Shown: positions 34,181-43,153, counted from the stretch's first letter. The stretch is 64,000 nucleotides of DNA from BOG-908 sp963751795 (GCA_963751795.1 CAVVVI010000004.1:806001-870000); one strand, 5' to 3'. Numbers and translations: made by a program. Notes: generated from the letters alone by a model not told the origin.

Positions 34181-36268
34181 TTGAACCAATCCCATGCCTC
34201 CGAGGCCGGCGAGCCCGTGCACAACGACACGCACGCGCCGGCCGATGCGGCCGAGACCGACGAGACGCTGGCGCCCGGCGAGGCGGCTGCTTCTGCCCAG
34301 GATTACGGCGCGGGTGCCGACGCCGACGCTGACGCCGCTGCCGAGGGTGGGGCGCAGGATGATGCGGTGGGCGAGGCCACGGCCGATCCCGGCACGGCGG
34401 ATGCGGTGCCCGAGTTGGCGGCCATCAGCTTCGTGGCCCCGGGCGGGCCGGCGGTGCCGGTAGCGGCCGCCGCGCCGGAGGAGGCAGCCGAGCCGCAGCC
34501 TGTATTTGCCGATCTCGGCCTGTCGGACCCGATCCTGCGGGCGATCGAGGAAAAGGGCTACAAGCACCCGACGCCGATCCAGGCGCAGGCGATCCCCGCC
34601 GTGCTGTCGGGCCGCGACGTGATGGGCGTGGCGCAGACCGGCACCGGCAAGACCGCAAGTTTCACCCTGCCGATGCTCGATATCCTCAGCGGCTCGCGCT
34701 CGCGCGCGCGGATGCCGCGCAGCCTGATCCTGGAGCCGACACGCGAGCTGGCGCTGCAGGTGGCGGAGAACTTTGTCGAATACGGCAAGTACCTGAAGCT
34801 GAACCACGCGCTGCTGATCGGCGGCGAGAGCCTCAACGACCAGAAAGAGGCGTTGATGAAGGGCGTGGACGTGCTGATCGCCACGCCGGGCCGGCTGATC
34901 GATCTGTTCGAGCGCGGCGGGCTGATGCTGACCGACGCCAAGCTGCTGGTGATCGACGAGGCGGACCGCATGCTGGACATGGGGTTCATTCCCGATGTCG
35001 AGCGCATCGTGGCGATGCTGCCGAAGAACCGCCAGACGCTGTTCTTCAGCGCCACCATGGCGCCGGAGATTCGCCGGCTGTCGGACGCCTTCCTCGACAA
35101 CCCGCGCATGATCACCGTGTCGAAATCCGCCTCGGTGGCGACGACGATCGTGGCCGGGCTGGCGCTGGTGGCCGAACACGACAAGCGCGAGGCGCTGCGG
35201 CGGCTGATCCGGTCCGAAGAGGTGGCCAACGCGCTGATCTTCTGCAACCGCAAGCGCGACGTGGACATTCTCTACAAGTCGTTGTCGCAGCATGGTTTTT
35301 CCGTGGGCTCGCTGCATGGCGACATGAGCCAGCCGGCGCGTTTCGCCACGCTGGACAAGTTCAAGAAGAACGAGTTGCGGCTGCTGGTGTGCAGCGACGT
35401 GGCGGCGCGCGGCATCGACATCGGCGGGCTGAGCCACGTGTTCAATTTCGACGTGCCGATCCATGCCGAGGATTACGTGCACCGCATCGGGCGCACCGGC
35501 CGCGCGGGGCTGATCGGCCATGCGTTCACGCTGGCCACGCCGGACGACAAGCTGGCGGTCGAAGCGATCGAGAAACTGACCGGGTTCGCCATTCCGCGCA
35601 TCGTGGTGCCGGAGCTGGACGTGGTGGATTGGGCCGAGGGTGATGGCCGCCGCCGGCGTGGCGGGCGCGCCAGCCCGGCGCGGGGCAAGCCGGCCGAGCG
35701 GGAGGCCAAGCCGGCCGCGCGGCCGCGCCCTGTGGTGGCTGACGCGCTGCCGGGTGAGGCTGCTGGCGAATCGATGTCGCTGGACGGTGTGCCGGATGCG
35801 GCGGCGGCTGCCGGTGGCGAGGCGCCCAAGCCGCGCCGCAGCCGTGGGCGGGGCCGTGGCGCCGGGCGCGCGGCTTCGGCCGAGGTGGCGGGCGCCGAGG
35901 TTGCGGCCGAGCCGGTGGCGGTAGCGGCCGACATGCCGGCGGTGGCGCGTGGGCCTCGCGAGCAGGGGCCGCGCGAGCAGGCGCCGCGCGACCAGGGGCG
36001 GGGCGAGCAGGGCCGTGGTGATCGCGGGCGCGAGCAGGGCCGCGATCAGGGGCGGGGCGAACAGGCGCGGCAGGATCGCGCGCCGCGGGCGCCGCAGCGT
36101 GACCAGCCGCGCCAGGAGCGCTCGGGCCGCGACTTCCGGCGGCGTGACGACGATCTGGGCCCGGCCGTGCTGGGCTTCGGCGACGACGTGCCGGCCTTCA
36201 TGACCCTGCCGCGCCGCCCGATGCTGCCGGCCGGGATGGATGCCGCAGCCGAGGCCACCGAGGCCTGA
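34181..36268 (+). CDS. DEAD-box RNA helicase with acidic N-terminus and basic repeat tail
   Basis: 695 aa from a TTG start. All helicase motifs are present: Q motif PTPIQAQAIP, AQTGTGKT, PTRELALQ, TPGRLID, VIDEADRML (DEAD), FFSATM, LIFCNRK, DVAARGIDIGG and HRIGRTGR. RhlE/DeaD-like enzymes remodel RNA, often in ribosome assembly or cold adaptation. The N-terminal ~105 residues are Ala/Asp/Glu-rich and disordered; the C-terminal ~150 residues contain Arg/Gly/Gln/Glu repeats such as REQGPREQAPRDQGRGEQ, likely RNA-binding. TTG 34181 (or the adjacent TTG 34178) is preferred; the frame is open further upstream but only to non-conserved sequence. Confidence 0.92.
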   Translation: MNQSHASEAGEPVHNDTHAPADAAETDETLAPGEAAASAQDYGAGADADADAAAEGGAQDDAVGEATADPGTADAVPELAAISFVAPGGPAVPVAAAAPEEAAEPQPVFADLGLSDPILRAIEEKGYKHPTPIQAQAIPAVLSGRDVMGVAQTGTGKTASFTLPMLDILSGSRSRARMPRSLILEPTRELALQVAENFVEYGKYLKLNHALLIGGESLNDQKEALMKGVDVLIATPGRLIDLFERGGLMLTDAKLLVIDEADRMLDMGFIPDVERIVAMLPKNRQTLFFSATMAPEIRRLSDAFLDNPRMITVSKSASVATTIVAGLALVAEHDKREALRRLIRSEEVANALIFCNRKRDVDILYKSLSQHGFSVGSLHGDMSQPARFATLDKFKKNELRLLVCSDVAARGIDIGGLSHVFNFDVPIHAEDYVHRIGRTGRAGLIGHAFTLATPDDKLAVEAIEKLTGFAIPRIVVPELDVVDWAEGDGRRRRGGRASPARGKPAEREAKPAARPRPVVADALPGEAAGESMSLDGVPDAAAAAGGEAPKPRRSRGRGRGAGRAASAEVAGAEVAAEPVAVAADMPAVARGPREQGPREQAPRDQGRGEQGRGDRGREQGRDQGRGEQARQDRAPRAPQRDQPRQERSGRDFRRRDDDLGPAVLGFGDDVPAFMTLPRRPMLPAGMDAAAEATEA

Positions 36269-36291
36269 CGATCCGCGGGGCGCGGCGACCG

Positions 36292-37575
36292 GTGCCGGCG
36301 GGCGCACAGCCGCCGGCCGAAGTGCGCATTGCGCGGATCGGCAGCGGCGGCGACGGCGTGACCGATGGCACGCCTGGGCTGCACGTGCCACGCACGCTGC
36401 CTGGCGAGCGGGTACGCGTTCAGGCCGGGACCGATCCGCGGCGCGCCCGGTTGATGGATGTGCTGGCGCCAAGCGCCGAGCGCGTCGTGCCCCCCTGCCC
36501 CCATTTCGAGGCTGGCTGCGGCGGCTGTGCCTTGCAGCATTGGGACGATGCCGCCGCTGCCGCCTGGAAGCGCGGCCAGGTGATCGAGGCGTTGCAGCGC
36601 GCCGGCTATGCCGCGCCGAACGTGGCGGCACTGGTGCGCACGCCGCCGCTGACCCGGCGGCGCATGGATTTTGCCGTCGAGCGTGTGGAAGGCGGCGTGC
36701 TGCTCGGCCTGAACGAGGCGCATGCGCGCCGCGTGGTGGATCTGCATACCTGCCTGGTGCTCGACCCGGCGCTGGTGGCGCTGTTGGCCCCGCTGCGCCA
36801 GGCGCTGCGCGGACTGGCCGCTTTGCGCCACCAGGGCTCGGTGCTGGCCAATCTGCTGGCCGATGGGGCGGACTTGCTGATCCGCACGGACGGTCCGCTG
36901 GAGGCGACCGACCGCGCCAAGCTGGCTGCGTTCGCCGCCGCGCATGATGTGCGCCGGATCGCCTGGGCGCAGGGCGACGGTGCGCCGGAGACGGCATCGT
37001 TGCTGGGCGCGCCGAGCCAGGTGTTCGGCGGCACGCGGGTGGAGCCGCCGCCGGGCGCCTTCCTGCAGGCCTCGCCGGCCGGCGAGGCGGCCATCGTGGC
37101 CGCGGTGCTGGACGCCCTGCCCGCCCGGCTGACCGGCCGCTCGCGCGCCGTCGAGCTCTACGCCGGCAGCGGCACGATCAGCTTTCCGCTGTCCCAGCAT
37201 CTGCGCGTGCAAGCCTTCGAAGGCGATGCCGCGGCGGCCGCCGCCGTTCGCCGGGCGCAGGCGGGCACGCGGGTGGAGATGACGTTGCGCGACCTGGCGC
37301 GCCAGCCGCTATCGGCCAAGGAGATGGCGGGCGCGGCGCTGGTGGTGCTCGATCCGCCCTATAGCGGCAGCGCGCTGCAGGTGCCGCAGATCGCCGCCAG
37401 CCAGGTGCCGCGCGTGGCTTATGTCAGCTGCAACCCCGGCGCGCTGGCCCGGGATGCCGCCGTGCTGCGCGCGGCGGGGTATGGGTTGGTCTCGGCGGTG
37501 CCGATCGACCAGTTCCTGTGGTCGGCGCAGGTGGAGTGCGTGGCGGTGTTCGCACGCGCGACTCCAGAGGCTTAG
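36292..37575 (+). CDS. class I SAM-dependent 23S rRNA/tRNA m5U methyltransferase (RlmD/TrmA family)
   Basis: A 427 aa protein. It has a [4Fe-4S] cluster signature CPHFEAGCGGCALQHW (Cys positions about 66, 72, 75), a SAM-binding loop VELYAGSGTISFPLS, the catalytic-region motif LDPPYSGSAL and the nucleophile Cys in VSCNPGALARD. These are RumA/TrmA/RlmD-type uridine C5 methyltransferases; whether the target is rRNA or tRNA is not visible. A TRAM-like beta region opens the protein. GTG start 23 bp after the helicase stop, so co-transcription is likely. Confidence 0.9.
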   Translation: MPAGAQPPAEVRIARIGSGGDGVTDGTPGLHVPRTLPGERVRVQAGTDPRRARLMDVLAPSAERVVPPCPHFEAGCGGCALQHWDDAAAAAWKRGQVIEALQRAGYAAPNVAALVRTPPLTRRRMDFAVERVEGGVLLGLNEAHARRVVDLHTCLVLDPALVALLAPLRQALRGLAALRHQGSVLANLLADGADLLIRTDGPLEATDRAKLAAFAAAHDVRRIAWAQGDGAPETASLLGAPSQVFGGTRVEPPPGAFLQASPAGEAAIVAAVLDALPARLTGRSRAVELYAGSGTISFPLSQHLRVQAFEGDAAAAAAVRRAQAGTRVEMTLRDLARQPLSAKEMAGAALVVLDPPYSGSALQVPQIAASQVPRVAYVSCNPGALARDAAVLRAAGYGLVSAVPIDQFLWSAQVECVAVFARATPEA

Positions 37576-37663
37576 TGCGGCGGAGCGGTCGGGCAGTGTA
37601 ACGAGCGTTGACCGGACCGCTATGCGCGCCGACGTGAGACCAGCCAAGGGGGGCGCAGCGGCA

Positions 37664-38437
37664 ATGAGCTCACTCCGGCGCCCCGGCTTTCAGGTGTTGC
37701 TGTTGATCGTTGCGCTTGGGGGCCTGCTTGCCGTCGAGCTTCTCTCGTCGGGCGTCCTTCTCGAAGGTGCGAGCATCAGCCTCCGTCTTCTCGGCGACCG
37801 CTTCCCGGCAGCCCAACTGGCGCTCGAGCAGCGGGGATTTGCTTGCGGCGCTGTGCAAAGCTTTACGGATCAGCAGGCAAGTCACGCGCTCGCGTGCAAC
37901 CGGGTGAACGCGCGGCGCACGCCACCGGAAGATCAGGTCTTTCGGGTCGAGTTGAGCGGCCCGGGCGACACCATAACCCGCGTCACCACGCGCGTCTGCG
38001 GATCCGTGACGCGCCCATGCCCGATCGCGCCGCCGTCGAGCCTGCCAGATGCCCGGGCAAGCCCGTCGCATCCGGGCCAACCGCCCCCGCCCGGCGTGGC
38101 CGCGGCGTTTGCGGTGTTTGCTGTAGTTGTTACGGCGGCGTGGTGCCTCGATTGGCGGCACTACGTGCGTTTCTGGTTGGGTCGGCACCCGAATTACCAG
38201 GGCCGTTGGGTGGGCGGCTTGCGCGTGTTCTTCGCACTGTGCCTGCTTGGCGCCTTGCAGATGGTTTTTGGCACTTTTTCCGCGCTGCGCTGGACCGTGC
38301 AGGACTTCACACGATTGGCGTTGTGGTCGGGCGTCATGATCGCGGCGGCCGCAGCCTTCGACGGTATCTTCCGGTTCATGCTGGGGCGGCCAACAGCTTT
38401 TCTCCGCTCGACGCTCACTGATCCTGACGCGCGGTGA
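37664..38437 (+). CDS. predicted membrane protein of unknown function
   Basis: A 257 aa protein with a hydrophobic N-terminal anchor (FQVLLLIVALGGLLAVELL), a Cys-containing periplasmic-type domain of ~110 residues (RGFACGAVQSF, HALACNRVN, TRVCGSVTRPCP, i.e. four Cys that could form disulfides) and three further hydrophobic segments near the C-terminus (VAAAFAVFAVVVTAAWCL, VFFALCLLGALQMVF, LALWSGVMIAAAAAF). No family recognised. The ATG at 37664 is chosen because it begins just before the first membrane segment. Its 3' end overlaps fdhD on the other strand by 23 bp. Confidence 0.6.
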   Translation: MSSLRRPGFQVLLLIVALGGLLAVELLSSGVLLEGASISLRLLGDRFPAAQLALEQRGFACGAVQSFTDQQASHALACNRVNARRTPPEDQVFRVELSGPGDTITRVTTRVCGSVTRPCPIAPPSSLPDARASPSHPGQPPPPGVAAAFAVFAVVVTAAWCLDWRHYVRFWLGRHPNYQGRWVGGLRVFFALCLLGALQMVFGTFSALRWTVQDFTRLALWSGVMIAAAAAFDGIFRFMLGRPTAFLRSTLTDPDAR

Positions 38438-39242
38438 CGGGCGGCGCGTCCTCGATGCGGTGGCGGTGGGTGAATACTTCAAAGCCGTCCTGGCGGGCGA
38501 TGCCGATCAGGGTGATGCCGGCGGCCTCGGCGGCGCGCACAGCGAGCGCGGTGGGGGCGCTGACGGCGACGATCAGGCTGGCGCCCATGCGGGCGGCTTT
38601 CTGCACCAACTCGATGGAGAGCCGGCTGGTGAGCAGCAGGATGCCGTCGGCGGCGGCTGCACCGCTCTGCGCCAGCGCGCCGCCCAATTTGTCGAGGGCG
38701 TTGTGGCGGCCGACGTCTTCGCGTGCCGCCACCAGGCCGGCTTCCGGTGTCCAGAACGCCGCGGCGTGCACGGCGCGGGTCAGGCGGTTCAGCGCCTGGC
38801 CGGCGGGCAGGCTGGCGGCGGCCTGCTGGATGGTGGCGGCGGTGAAGCGGCGGCCGGGCGGCACGGGCGGCACCGGGCGCAGCGCCTGCTCGAGGCTTTC
38901 CAGCCCGCACATGCCGCAGCCGGTGGCCCCGGCCAGGCGCCGCCGGCGGGTGTCGAGCGCCGTCATCAGCGCCGGCGCGATCCACAGCCGCAGCTCGATG
39001 CCGCCATGGGCTTCGACCACCGTGATGTCCTCGATGGCGGCGGCCGTCGGCACGATGCCTTCGGACAGGCTGAAGCCGATCGCGAAATCCTGCAGGTCGG
39101 CCGGGGTTGCCATCATCACGGCGTGCGTCACCCGGTTGTAGGTGACGGCGATGGCGGTCTCCTCGGCCACGATGCGGCTGGCCTCGCTCCAGGCGCCGGC
39201 GCGCCAGGCCAGCGCCGGCAGGGGGATGGAGGCAGGGATCAT
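38415..39242 (-). CDS. fdhD: formate dehydrogenase accessory sulfurtransferase FdhD
   Basis: FdhD delivers sulfur from IscS to the molybdenum cofactor of formate dehydrogenase. The 275 aa protein shows VAEETAIAVTYNRVTHAVMM, DFAIGFSLSEGIV, the persulfide-carrying loop GCGMCGLE and REDVGRHNALDKLGGAL, all diagnostic. The start at 39242 (MIPASIPLPAL) is used; one 9 codons upstream is less likely. No formate dehydrogenase subunit gene is in the window. It is divergent from the HtrA-like gene with 134 bp between starts. Confidence 0.93.
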   Translation of the reverse strand: MIPASIPLPALAWRAGAWSEASRIVAEETAIAVTYNRVTHAVMMATPADLQDFAIGFSLSEGIVPTAAAIEDITVVEAHGGIELRLWIAPALMTALDTRRRRLAGATGCGMCGLESLEQALRPVPPVPPGRRFTAATIQQAAASLPAGQALNRLTRAVHAAAFWTPEAGLVAAREDVGRHNALDKLGGALAQSGAAAADGILLLTSRLSIELVQKAARMGASLIVAVSAPTALAVRAAEAAGITLIGIARQDGFEVFTHRHRIEDAPPVTARQDQ

Positions 39243-39376
39243 CGGCGCGCTCCGGCGGCAGGCGGGCATTGCAGGCCGACCCTGGGCTGGGGCGCGGCTG
39301 CCGGTCCTGGTCTAGTCTCCGGCGCCCTGGCCTCACAAGGCTTGCCCGCGATCCGCGCAAGTCGCATTTTCCACCC

Positions 39377-40348
39377 ATGCCCAAGATCGACCGCGACATT
39401 CCCGCCAATCTGCAGCCACGGGCCGCCGACTACGCTTTCGACCTGGAAGCCAGCCTGCGCAGCGTGGTGGGGCTGCGCGCCGACATCCCCACCGACGCGT
39501 TCACCGCCGGCACGCTGGGCACCGAGCGGGCCGGCAACGGCGTGCATATCCGCGGCGGGCTGGTGCTGACCATGGGCTACCTGGTGATGGAGGCCGAGAG
39601 CATCTGGCTGACCACCAACGATGGCTGGGCCGTGCCGGGCCATGCGCTGGCGGTGGATTTCGAGACCGGGTTCGGCCTGGTGCAGCCGCTGGGCAAGCTG
39701 GGCGTGCCGGAGATGCAGATCGGCGACAGCAACGCCGTCGAGGTAGGCAACGCGGCGCTGCTGGCGGCGGCCGGCGGGCGGCACCGCACGATCGAGACGC
39801 AGGTGGTGGGCCGGCAGGAGTTTGCCGGCTACTGGGAGTATCTGATCGACGACGCAATGTTCACCGCGCCGGCGCACCCGTTCTGGGGCGGCGCCGGGCT
39901 GATCGGCGCCGATGGGCGGCTGCTGGGCATCGGCTCGCTGATCCTGCAGCAGACCGACGAGCGGGGCCGCCGGGTGGACATGAACATGGTGGTGCCGACC
40001 GCGCTGCTGACGCCGATCATGGACGAGCTGGTGCAGCACGGCCATGTGCGCCGGCCGCCGCGCCCCTGGCTGGGGCTGTATGCGATGGAGAGCGACGACA
40101 CCGTGGTGGTGGGCGGGGTGACCGATGGCGGGCCGGCCGACAAGGCCGGGCTGCGCGCCGGCGACCGGGTGGTGGCGGTGGATGGCGACGAGGTGACCGA
40201 GCTGGGCGGGCTGTGGCGCCGGGTGTGGAGCGCGGGCACGGCCGGCGCGCGCGTGCGCATGAGCGTGGGGCGCGACGACGAGCTGCTGCATGTGACGGTG
40301 CATTCGGCGGCGCGGACCAGCTTCCTGCGGGCGCCCCGCCTGCATTGA
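39377..40348 (+). CDS. HtrA/DegP-like protein lacking the catalytic triad, with PDZ domain
   Basis: A 323 aa protein built like an S1C trypsin-fold protease plus PDZ. The expected catalytic segments are all altered. Where family members have T-N-x-H-V the text is VLTMGYLVM (no His), where they have D-x-A-V-L it is DFETGFGLVQ (no Asp), and the G-N-S-G-G loop is HPFWGGAGLIG (Ser replaced by Trp). Adjacent scaffold features (VEVGNAALLAA, DGRLLGIGSL, MNMVVPTALLTPIM) and the PDZ domain (about 230-300, ITDGGPADKAGLRAGDRVVA-like) remain. No signal peptide, so cytoplasmic. It is probably a binding or scaffold protein rather than an enzyme. The ATG at 39377 gives MPKIDRDIPANLQ. Confidence 0.8.
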   Translation: MPKIDRDIPANLQPRAADYAFDLEASLRSVVGLRADIPTDAFTAGTLGTERAGNGVHIRGGLVLTMGYLVMEAESIWLTTNDGWAVPGHALAVDFETGFGLVQPLGKLGVPEMQIGDSNAVEVGNAALLAAAGGRHRTIETQVVGRQEFAGYWEYLIDDAMFTAPAHPFWGGAGLIGADGRLLGIGSLILQQTDERGRRVDMNMVVPTALLTPIMDELVQHGHVRRPPRPWLGLYAMESDDTVVVGGVTDGGPADKAGLRAGDRVVAVDGDEVTELGGLWRRVWSAGTAGARVRMSVGRDDELLHVTVHSAARTSFLRAPRLH

Positions 40349-40451
40349 GCTTCCGCCTGACGCCGGTCGCTTCGGCGGCGGGCCGCCGCGGCGGTGGCGC
40401 GCGGGCTTGCTGGCCGGTAGACATGCCACTCTTCTGCGAGGCGGACACCAG

Positions 40452-41495
40452 ATGCGCGCACCGACCCTGCTGCTCCTGGCGTTTGCGACGGCGGCGGCCG
40501 GCCCGCCGGCGCCACCTGCCCCGCCGGCCGATGACACCCTGCCGCAGCCGATAGCCGTGGCGGTGCCGCACGAGGCGGGGGCGGAGGCAGCGCGCCGGCT
40601 GCTGGTGCAGCCCTATGCCGAGGCGACCGGCACCGCGCTGGGCGCGCCGGCCTGGGACGGGACCGAGGCGGCGCTGCGCGCGCTGGCCGCCGCGCACACC
40701 GCCGATCTGGTGCTGCTGGACGGCGCCATGCTGCCGGGCCTGTGCCAGGCGGGCGTGCTGGAGCGGATGGATTGGACGGCGCTGGGGCGGGACCGTTTCG
40801 TGGCCGGGGCGGCTAGCGATTGCGGCGCCGGCGCCTATGTGGCGGCCACCGTGCTGGCCTGGGACCGCGGCAAGCTGGCCGGCACGCCGGGCTGGGGCGA
40901 TTTCTGGGATGTGGCCAAGCATCCGGGCCGGCGTGGCCTGCGGCGCGGTGCGCGCGGCAATCTGGAGATTGCGCTGCTGGCCGACGGGGTTGCCGCCGGC
41001 GACGTGTATCGCACGCTGCGCTCGAAAGACGGCGTGGACCGCGCGTTCCGCAAGTTGGATCAGTTGAAGCCTTACATTCTGTGGTGGGACCAGCCGGGAC
41101 AGCCGGCGCAGCTGCTGGCCGGGGCGAAGGTGCTGCTGACCTCCGCGCCGGTGGCGTCGTTGCCGGCCGCGGGCAAGGCGGCGGTGGGCGTGCAGTGGGA
41201 GGGCAGCGTGGACGAGGTGATGGCGTGGGCGCGGCTGGCCGCGGCGCCGCATGGCCGCGGCGCTGCGGCGGCGCTGTTGGTGGCCAGCGATGCCGCACGC
41301 GGCGCCGCGTTTGCGCGTGCCACCGGCCTGGGGCCGGCCACCCGCGCCGCGACCGCGCTGCTGGCAGCCGATGCGCGGCCGCGCAACCCGGGCACGCCGG
41401 CCAACCAGCAGGGCGCGCTGCTGCTGGATGGCGGGTTCTGGGCGGAGAATGCGGAGAAGCTGGAAGCGCGCTTTGCGGCCTGGGCCGGCACCTAG
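40452..41495 (+). CDS. PotD-like ABC transporter substrate-binding protein
   Basis: A 347 aa exported protein (signal peptide MRAPTLLLLAFATAAAGPP). Parts fit the spermidine/putrescine- or iron-type periplasmic binding proteins: WGDFWDVAKHPGRRGLRRG, EIALLADGV and FRKLDQLKPYILWWDQPGQ, then LLTSAPVASLPAAGK. The Ala/Gly content is high and some binding-site features are not clear, so the ligand is unknown. The next gene starts one base after its stop and looks like a shortened permease; no ATPase gene follows. Confidence 0.75.
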   Translation: MRAPTLLLLAFATAAAGPPAPPAPPADDTLPQPIAVAVPHEAGAEAARRLLVQPYAEATGTALGAPAWDGTEAALRALAAAHTADLVLLDGAMLPGLCQAGVLERMDWTALGRDRFVAGAASDCGAGAYVAATVLAWDRGKLAGTPGWGDFWDVAKHPGRRGLRRGARGNLEIALLADGVAAGDVYRTLRSKDGVDRAFRKLDQLKPYILWWDQPGQPAQLLAGAKVLLTSAPVASLPAAGKAAVGVQWEGSVDEVMAWARLAAAPHGRGAAAALLVASDAARGAAFARATGLGPATRAATALLAADARPRNPGTPANQQGALLLDGGFWAENAEKLEARFAAWAGT

Positions 41496-41496
41496 A

Positions 41497-42024
41497 ATGG
41501 CCGCGCGTGCGCCGGCCGCCGGCAAGCTGCTGGCCTGCCTGCCGGGGCTGTTGCTGTGCGCCGCCATGCTGGCCGCTATCGGCCTGAACGGTGCGGCGTG
41601 GCCCGTATCGGCCGGGCTGGCCTGGGCCGGCCAGGCGCTGCCGGTGGCGACCGCCGCCACGCTGTGCAGCCTGGTGCTGGGCGCGGGCCCTGCCGCGGCC
41701 GGGGCAAGCGGGCTGTGGCTGGCATCCTGGCTGGTGGCGTGTGCCTGCGTGGCGGGCTGGCGGTTGCTGCCGATGCCGGAGGGCAGCGCCGGCGACGTGC
41801 TGCGCGACGCAGTGCTGAGCCTGCCGGTGATGGTGCTGCTGCTGCGGGCATCCTGGGCTGCCCTGCCTCGGGGCGTGGGCCGCGCTGCGGCGGCGGCGGG
41901 CGCATCGCCGGCGACGCGGCTGCGGTTGCAATTACGGCTGGCGCTGCCCGGGGTGGTGCGTGCCTGCGCAGTGGTGGGCGCGCTGTGCCTGGGGCTGAGC
42001 GCGCTGCGGCCGGGCCTGGGTTGA
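41497..42024 (+). CDS. shortened ABC transporter permease-like membrane protein
   Basis: A 175 aa hydrophobic protein, about 4 membrane segments. Near the C-terminus, VGRAAAAAGASPATRLRLQL with RLALPGVVRA matches the EAA-loop of binding-protein-dependent permeases (EAA---G---------I-LP), the site that docks on the ATPase. Normal permeases of this type are 250-300 aa with six membrane segments; here the first helices and everything after the EAA loop except one helix are missing or unlike the family. Probably a remnant. It overlaps the end of the binding-protein gene closely (TAG then ATG one base on) and is followed by an unrelated hydrolase. Confidence 0.55.
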   Translation: MAARAPAAGKLLACLPGLLLCAAMLAAIGLNGAAWPVSAGLAWAGQALPVATAATLCSLVLGAGPAAAGASGLWLASWLVACACVAGWRLLPMPEGSAGDVLRDAVLSLPVMVLLLRASWAALPRGVGRAAAAAGASPATRLRLQLRLALPGVVRACAVVGALCLGLSALRPGLG

Positions 42025-42036
42025 GGAGATGCGACG

Positions 42037-42918
42037 ATGATGCCGATCACCAGCCGCACGCTGCATACCGAGACGCTGGATTTTGCCATCGACGAGGCCG
42101 GCTCGGGGCCCGACGTGGCGCTGTGCCTGCACGGCTTTCCGGAGAACCGCTATTCCTGGCGCCACCAGCTGCCGTTCCTGGCCGGGCTGGGCTGGCACGC
42201 GGCGGCACCCGATCTGCGCGGCTATGGCGGCACCACCCGGCCGGTGGGGCGGGCTGCCTACCGCATGGAGCATCTGGTGGCCGACACCGCCGCCCTGTTC
42301 GACGCGCTGGGCGCGCGGCGGCGGCTGCTGGTGGCCCATGATTGGGGCGCGCTGATCGCCTGGCAATTCGCCATCGAGGCGACGCGCAAGCTCGACGGTC
42401 TGATCGTGATGAACGTGCCGCACCCGGCGGTATTCCGGCGTGTGCTCCGCAGCTCGCCGCGCCAGATTGCGCGCTCGTGGTACGTGTTCTTTTTCCAGCT
42501 GCCGGTGTTGCCCGAGCTGCTGCTGGGCGCGCGCGGGGCCCGCGCGGTGGGCCAGGCGTTTGCCGGCATGGCGGTGGACAAGGCCGCCTTCCCGCCCGAG
42601 GTGCTGGCGCATTACCGCGATGCCGCGCAAGTGCCGGGCGCGCTGACGGCGATGATCAACTACTACCGCGCCAATCTCGGCTCGTTGGCCACGCAGGCGC
42701 CGCACCGCCGCGTCGATACGCCGACGCTGATGGTGTGGGGCGAGCAGGACACCGCGCTGGGGCTGGAGCTGACCGAGGGCTACGGCCCGCATGTGGCCGA
42801 TTTCACGCTGCGCCGCCTGCCCGGCGTTTCGCACTGGGTGCAGCAGGAGGCGCCCGAGCAGGTGAACGCGGCGATGGGCGCCTGGCTGGCGGCGAACCGG
42901 ATCACCCCCGGCGCGTAA
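42037..42918 (+). CDS. alpha/beta hydrolase, epoxide hydrolase-like
   Basis: A 293 aa alpha/beta-hydrolase. Visible features: oxyanion-region LHGFPENRYSWRHQL (HGxPE), DLRGYGGTTRP, nucleophile elbow LVAHDWGALIAW with Asp as nucleophile (about residue 105), VWGEQDTAL (acid) and GVSHWVQQEAPEQV (catalytic His). The Asp nucleophile and HGFPE motif point to epoxide hydrolase or haloalkane dehalogenase; the former is likelier. The start is the first ATG of ATGATG 12 bp after the permease-like gene. Confidence 0.88.
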   Translation: MMPITSRTLHTETLDFAIDEAGSGPDVALCLHGFPENRYSWRHQLPFLAGLGWHAAAPDLRGYGGTTRPVGRAAYRMEHLVADTAALFDALGARRRLLVAHDWGALIAWQFAIEATRKLDGLIVMNVPHPAVFRRVLRSSPRQIARSWYVFFFQLPVLPELLLGARGARAVGQAFAGMAVDKAAFPPEVLAHYRDAAQVPGALTAMINYYRANLGSLATQAPHRRVDTPTLMVWGEQDTALGLELTEGYGPHVADFTLRRLPGVSHWVQQEAPEQVNAAMGAWLAANRITPGA

Positions 42919-42945
42919 TCGATCGGCATCTGCGGGGGAGCGTGC

Positions 42946-43137
42946 ATGACGCTGATACTGATCTTGTTGATTGTTCTCGCACTGGGCGGGTTCGGCCATA
43001 GCGGATACCAGCGCGGCTGGTATGGGCGCGATCCGTATTATGCGCCGCCGCGTTCGGCCGGGTATGGCGGCGGCGGGCTGGGCCTCATCCTAATTATCGT
43101 AGTGCTGTTCCTGCTGTTTTCCCACCGGCATTACTGA
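42946..43137 (+). CDS. small hydrophobic/Gly-rich membrane protein (DUF3309-like)
   Basis: A 63 aa protein with two hydrophobic ends (MTLILILLIVLALGGFGHSG and GLILIIVVLFLLFSHRHY) and a Tyr/Gly/Pro-rich middle (YGRDPYYAPPRSAGYGGGG). This resembles DUF3309-type tiny membrane proteins common in Proteobacteria, of unknown function. A GGGGGAG-like purine run precedes the ATG. It is convergent with the outer-membrane protein gene, 16 bp apart. Confidence 0.65.
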   Translation: MTLILILLIVLALGGFGHSGYQRGWYGRDPYYAPPRSAGYGGGGLGLILIIVVLFLLFSHRHY

Positions 43138-43153
43138 GGCGGCGGCTGCGGCC

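Noticed and set aside
35940..36130. Possible CRISPR-like or tandem DNA repeat
   Set aside because: The repetition is coding (Arg/Glu/Gln/Gly tail of the helicase), irregular in length and without spacers.
34076..36997. 973-aa minus-strand open frame
   Set aside because: Antisense to the DEAD-box helicase and the RNA methyltransferase; no recognisable protein text.
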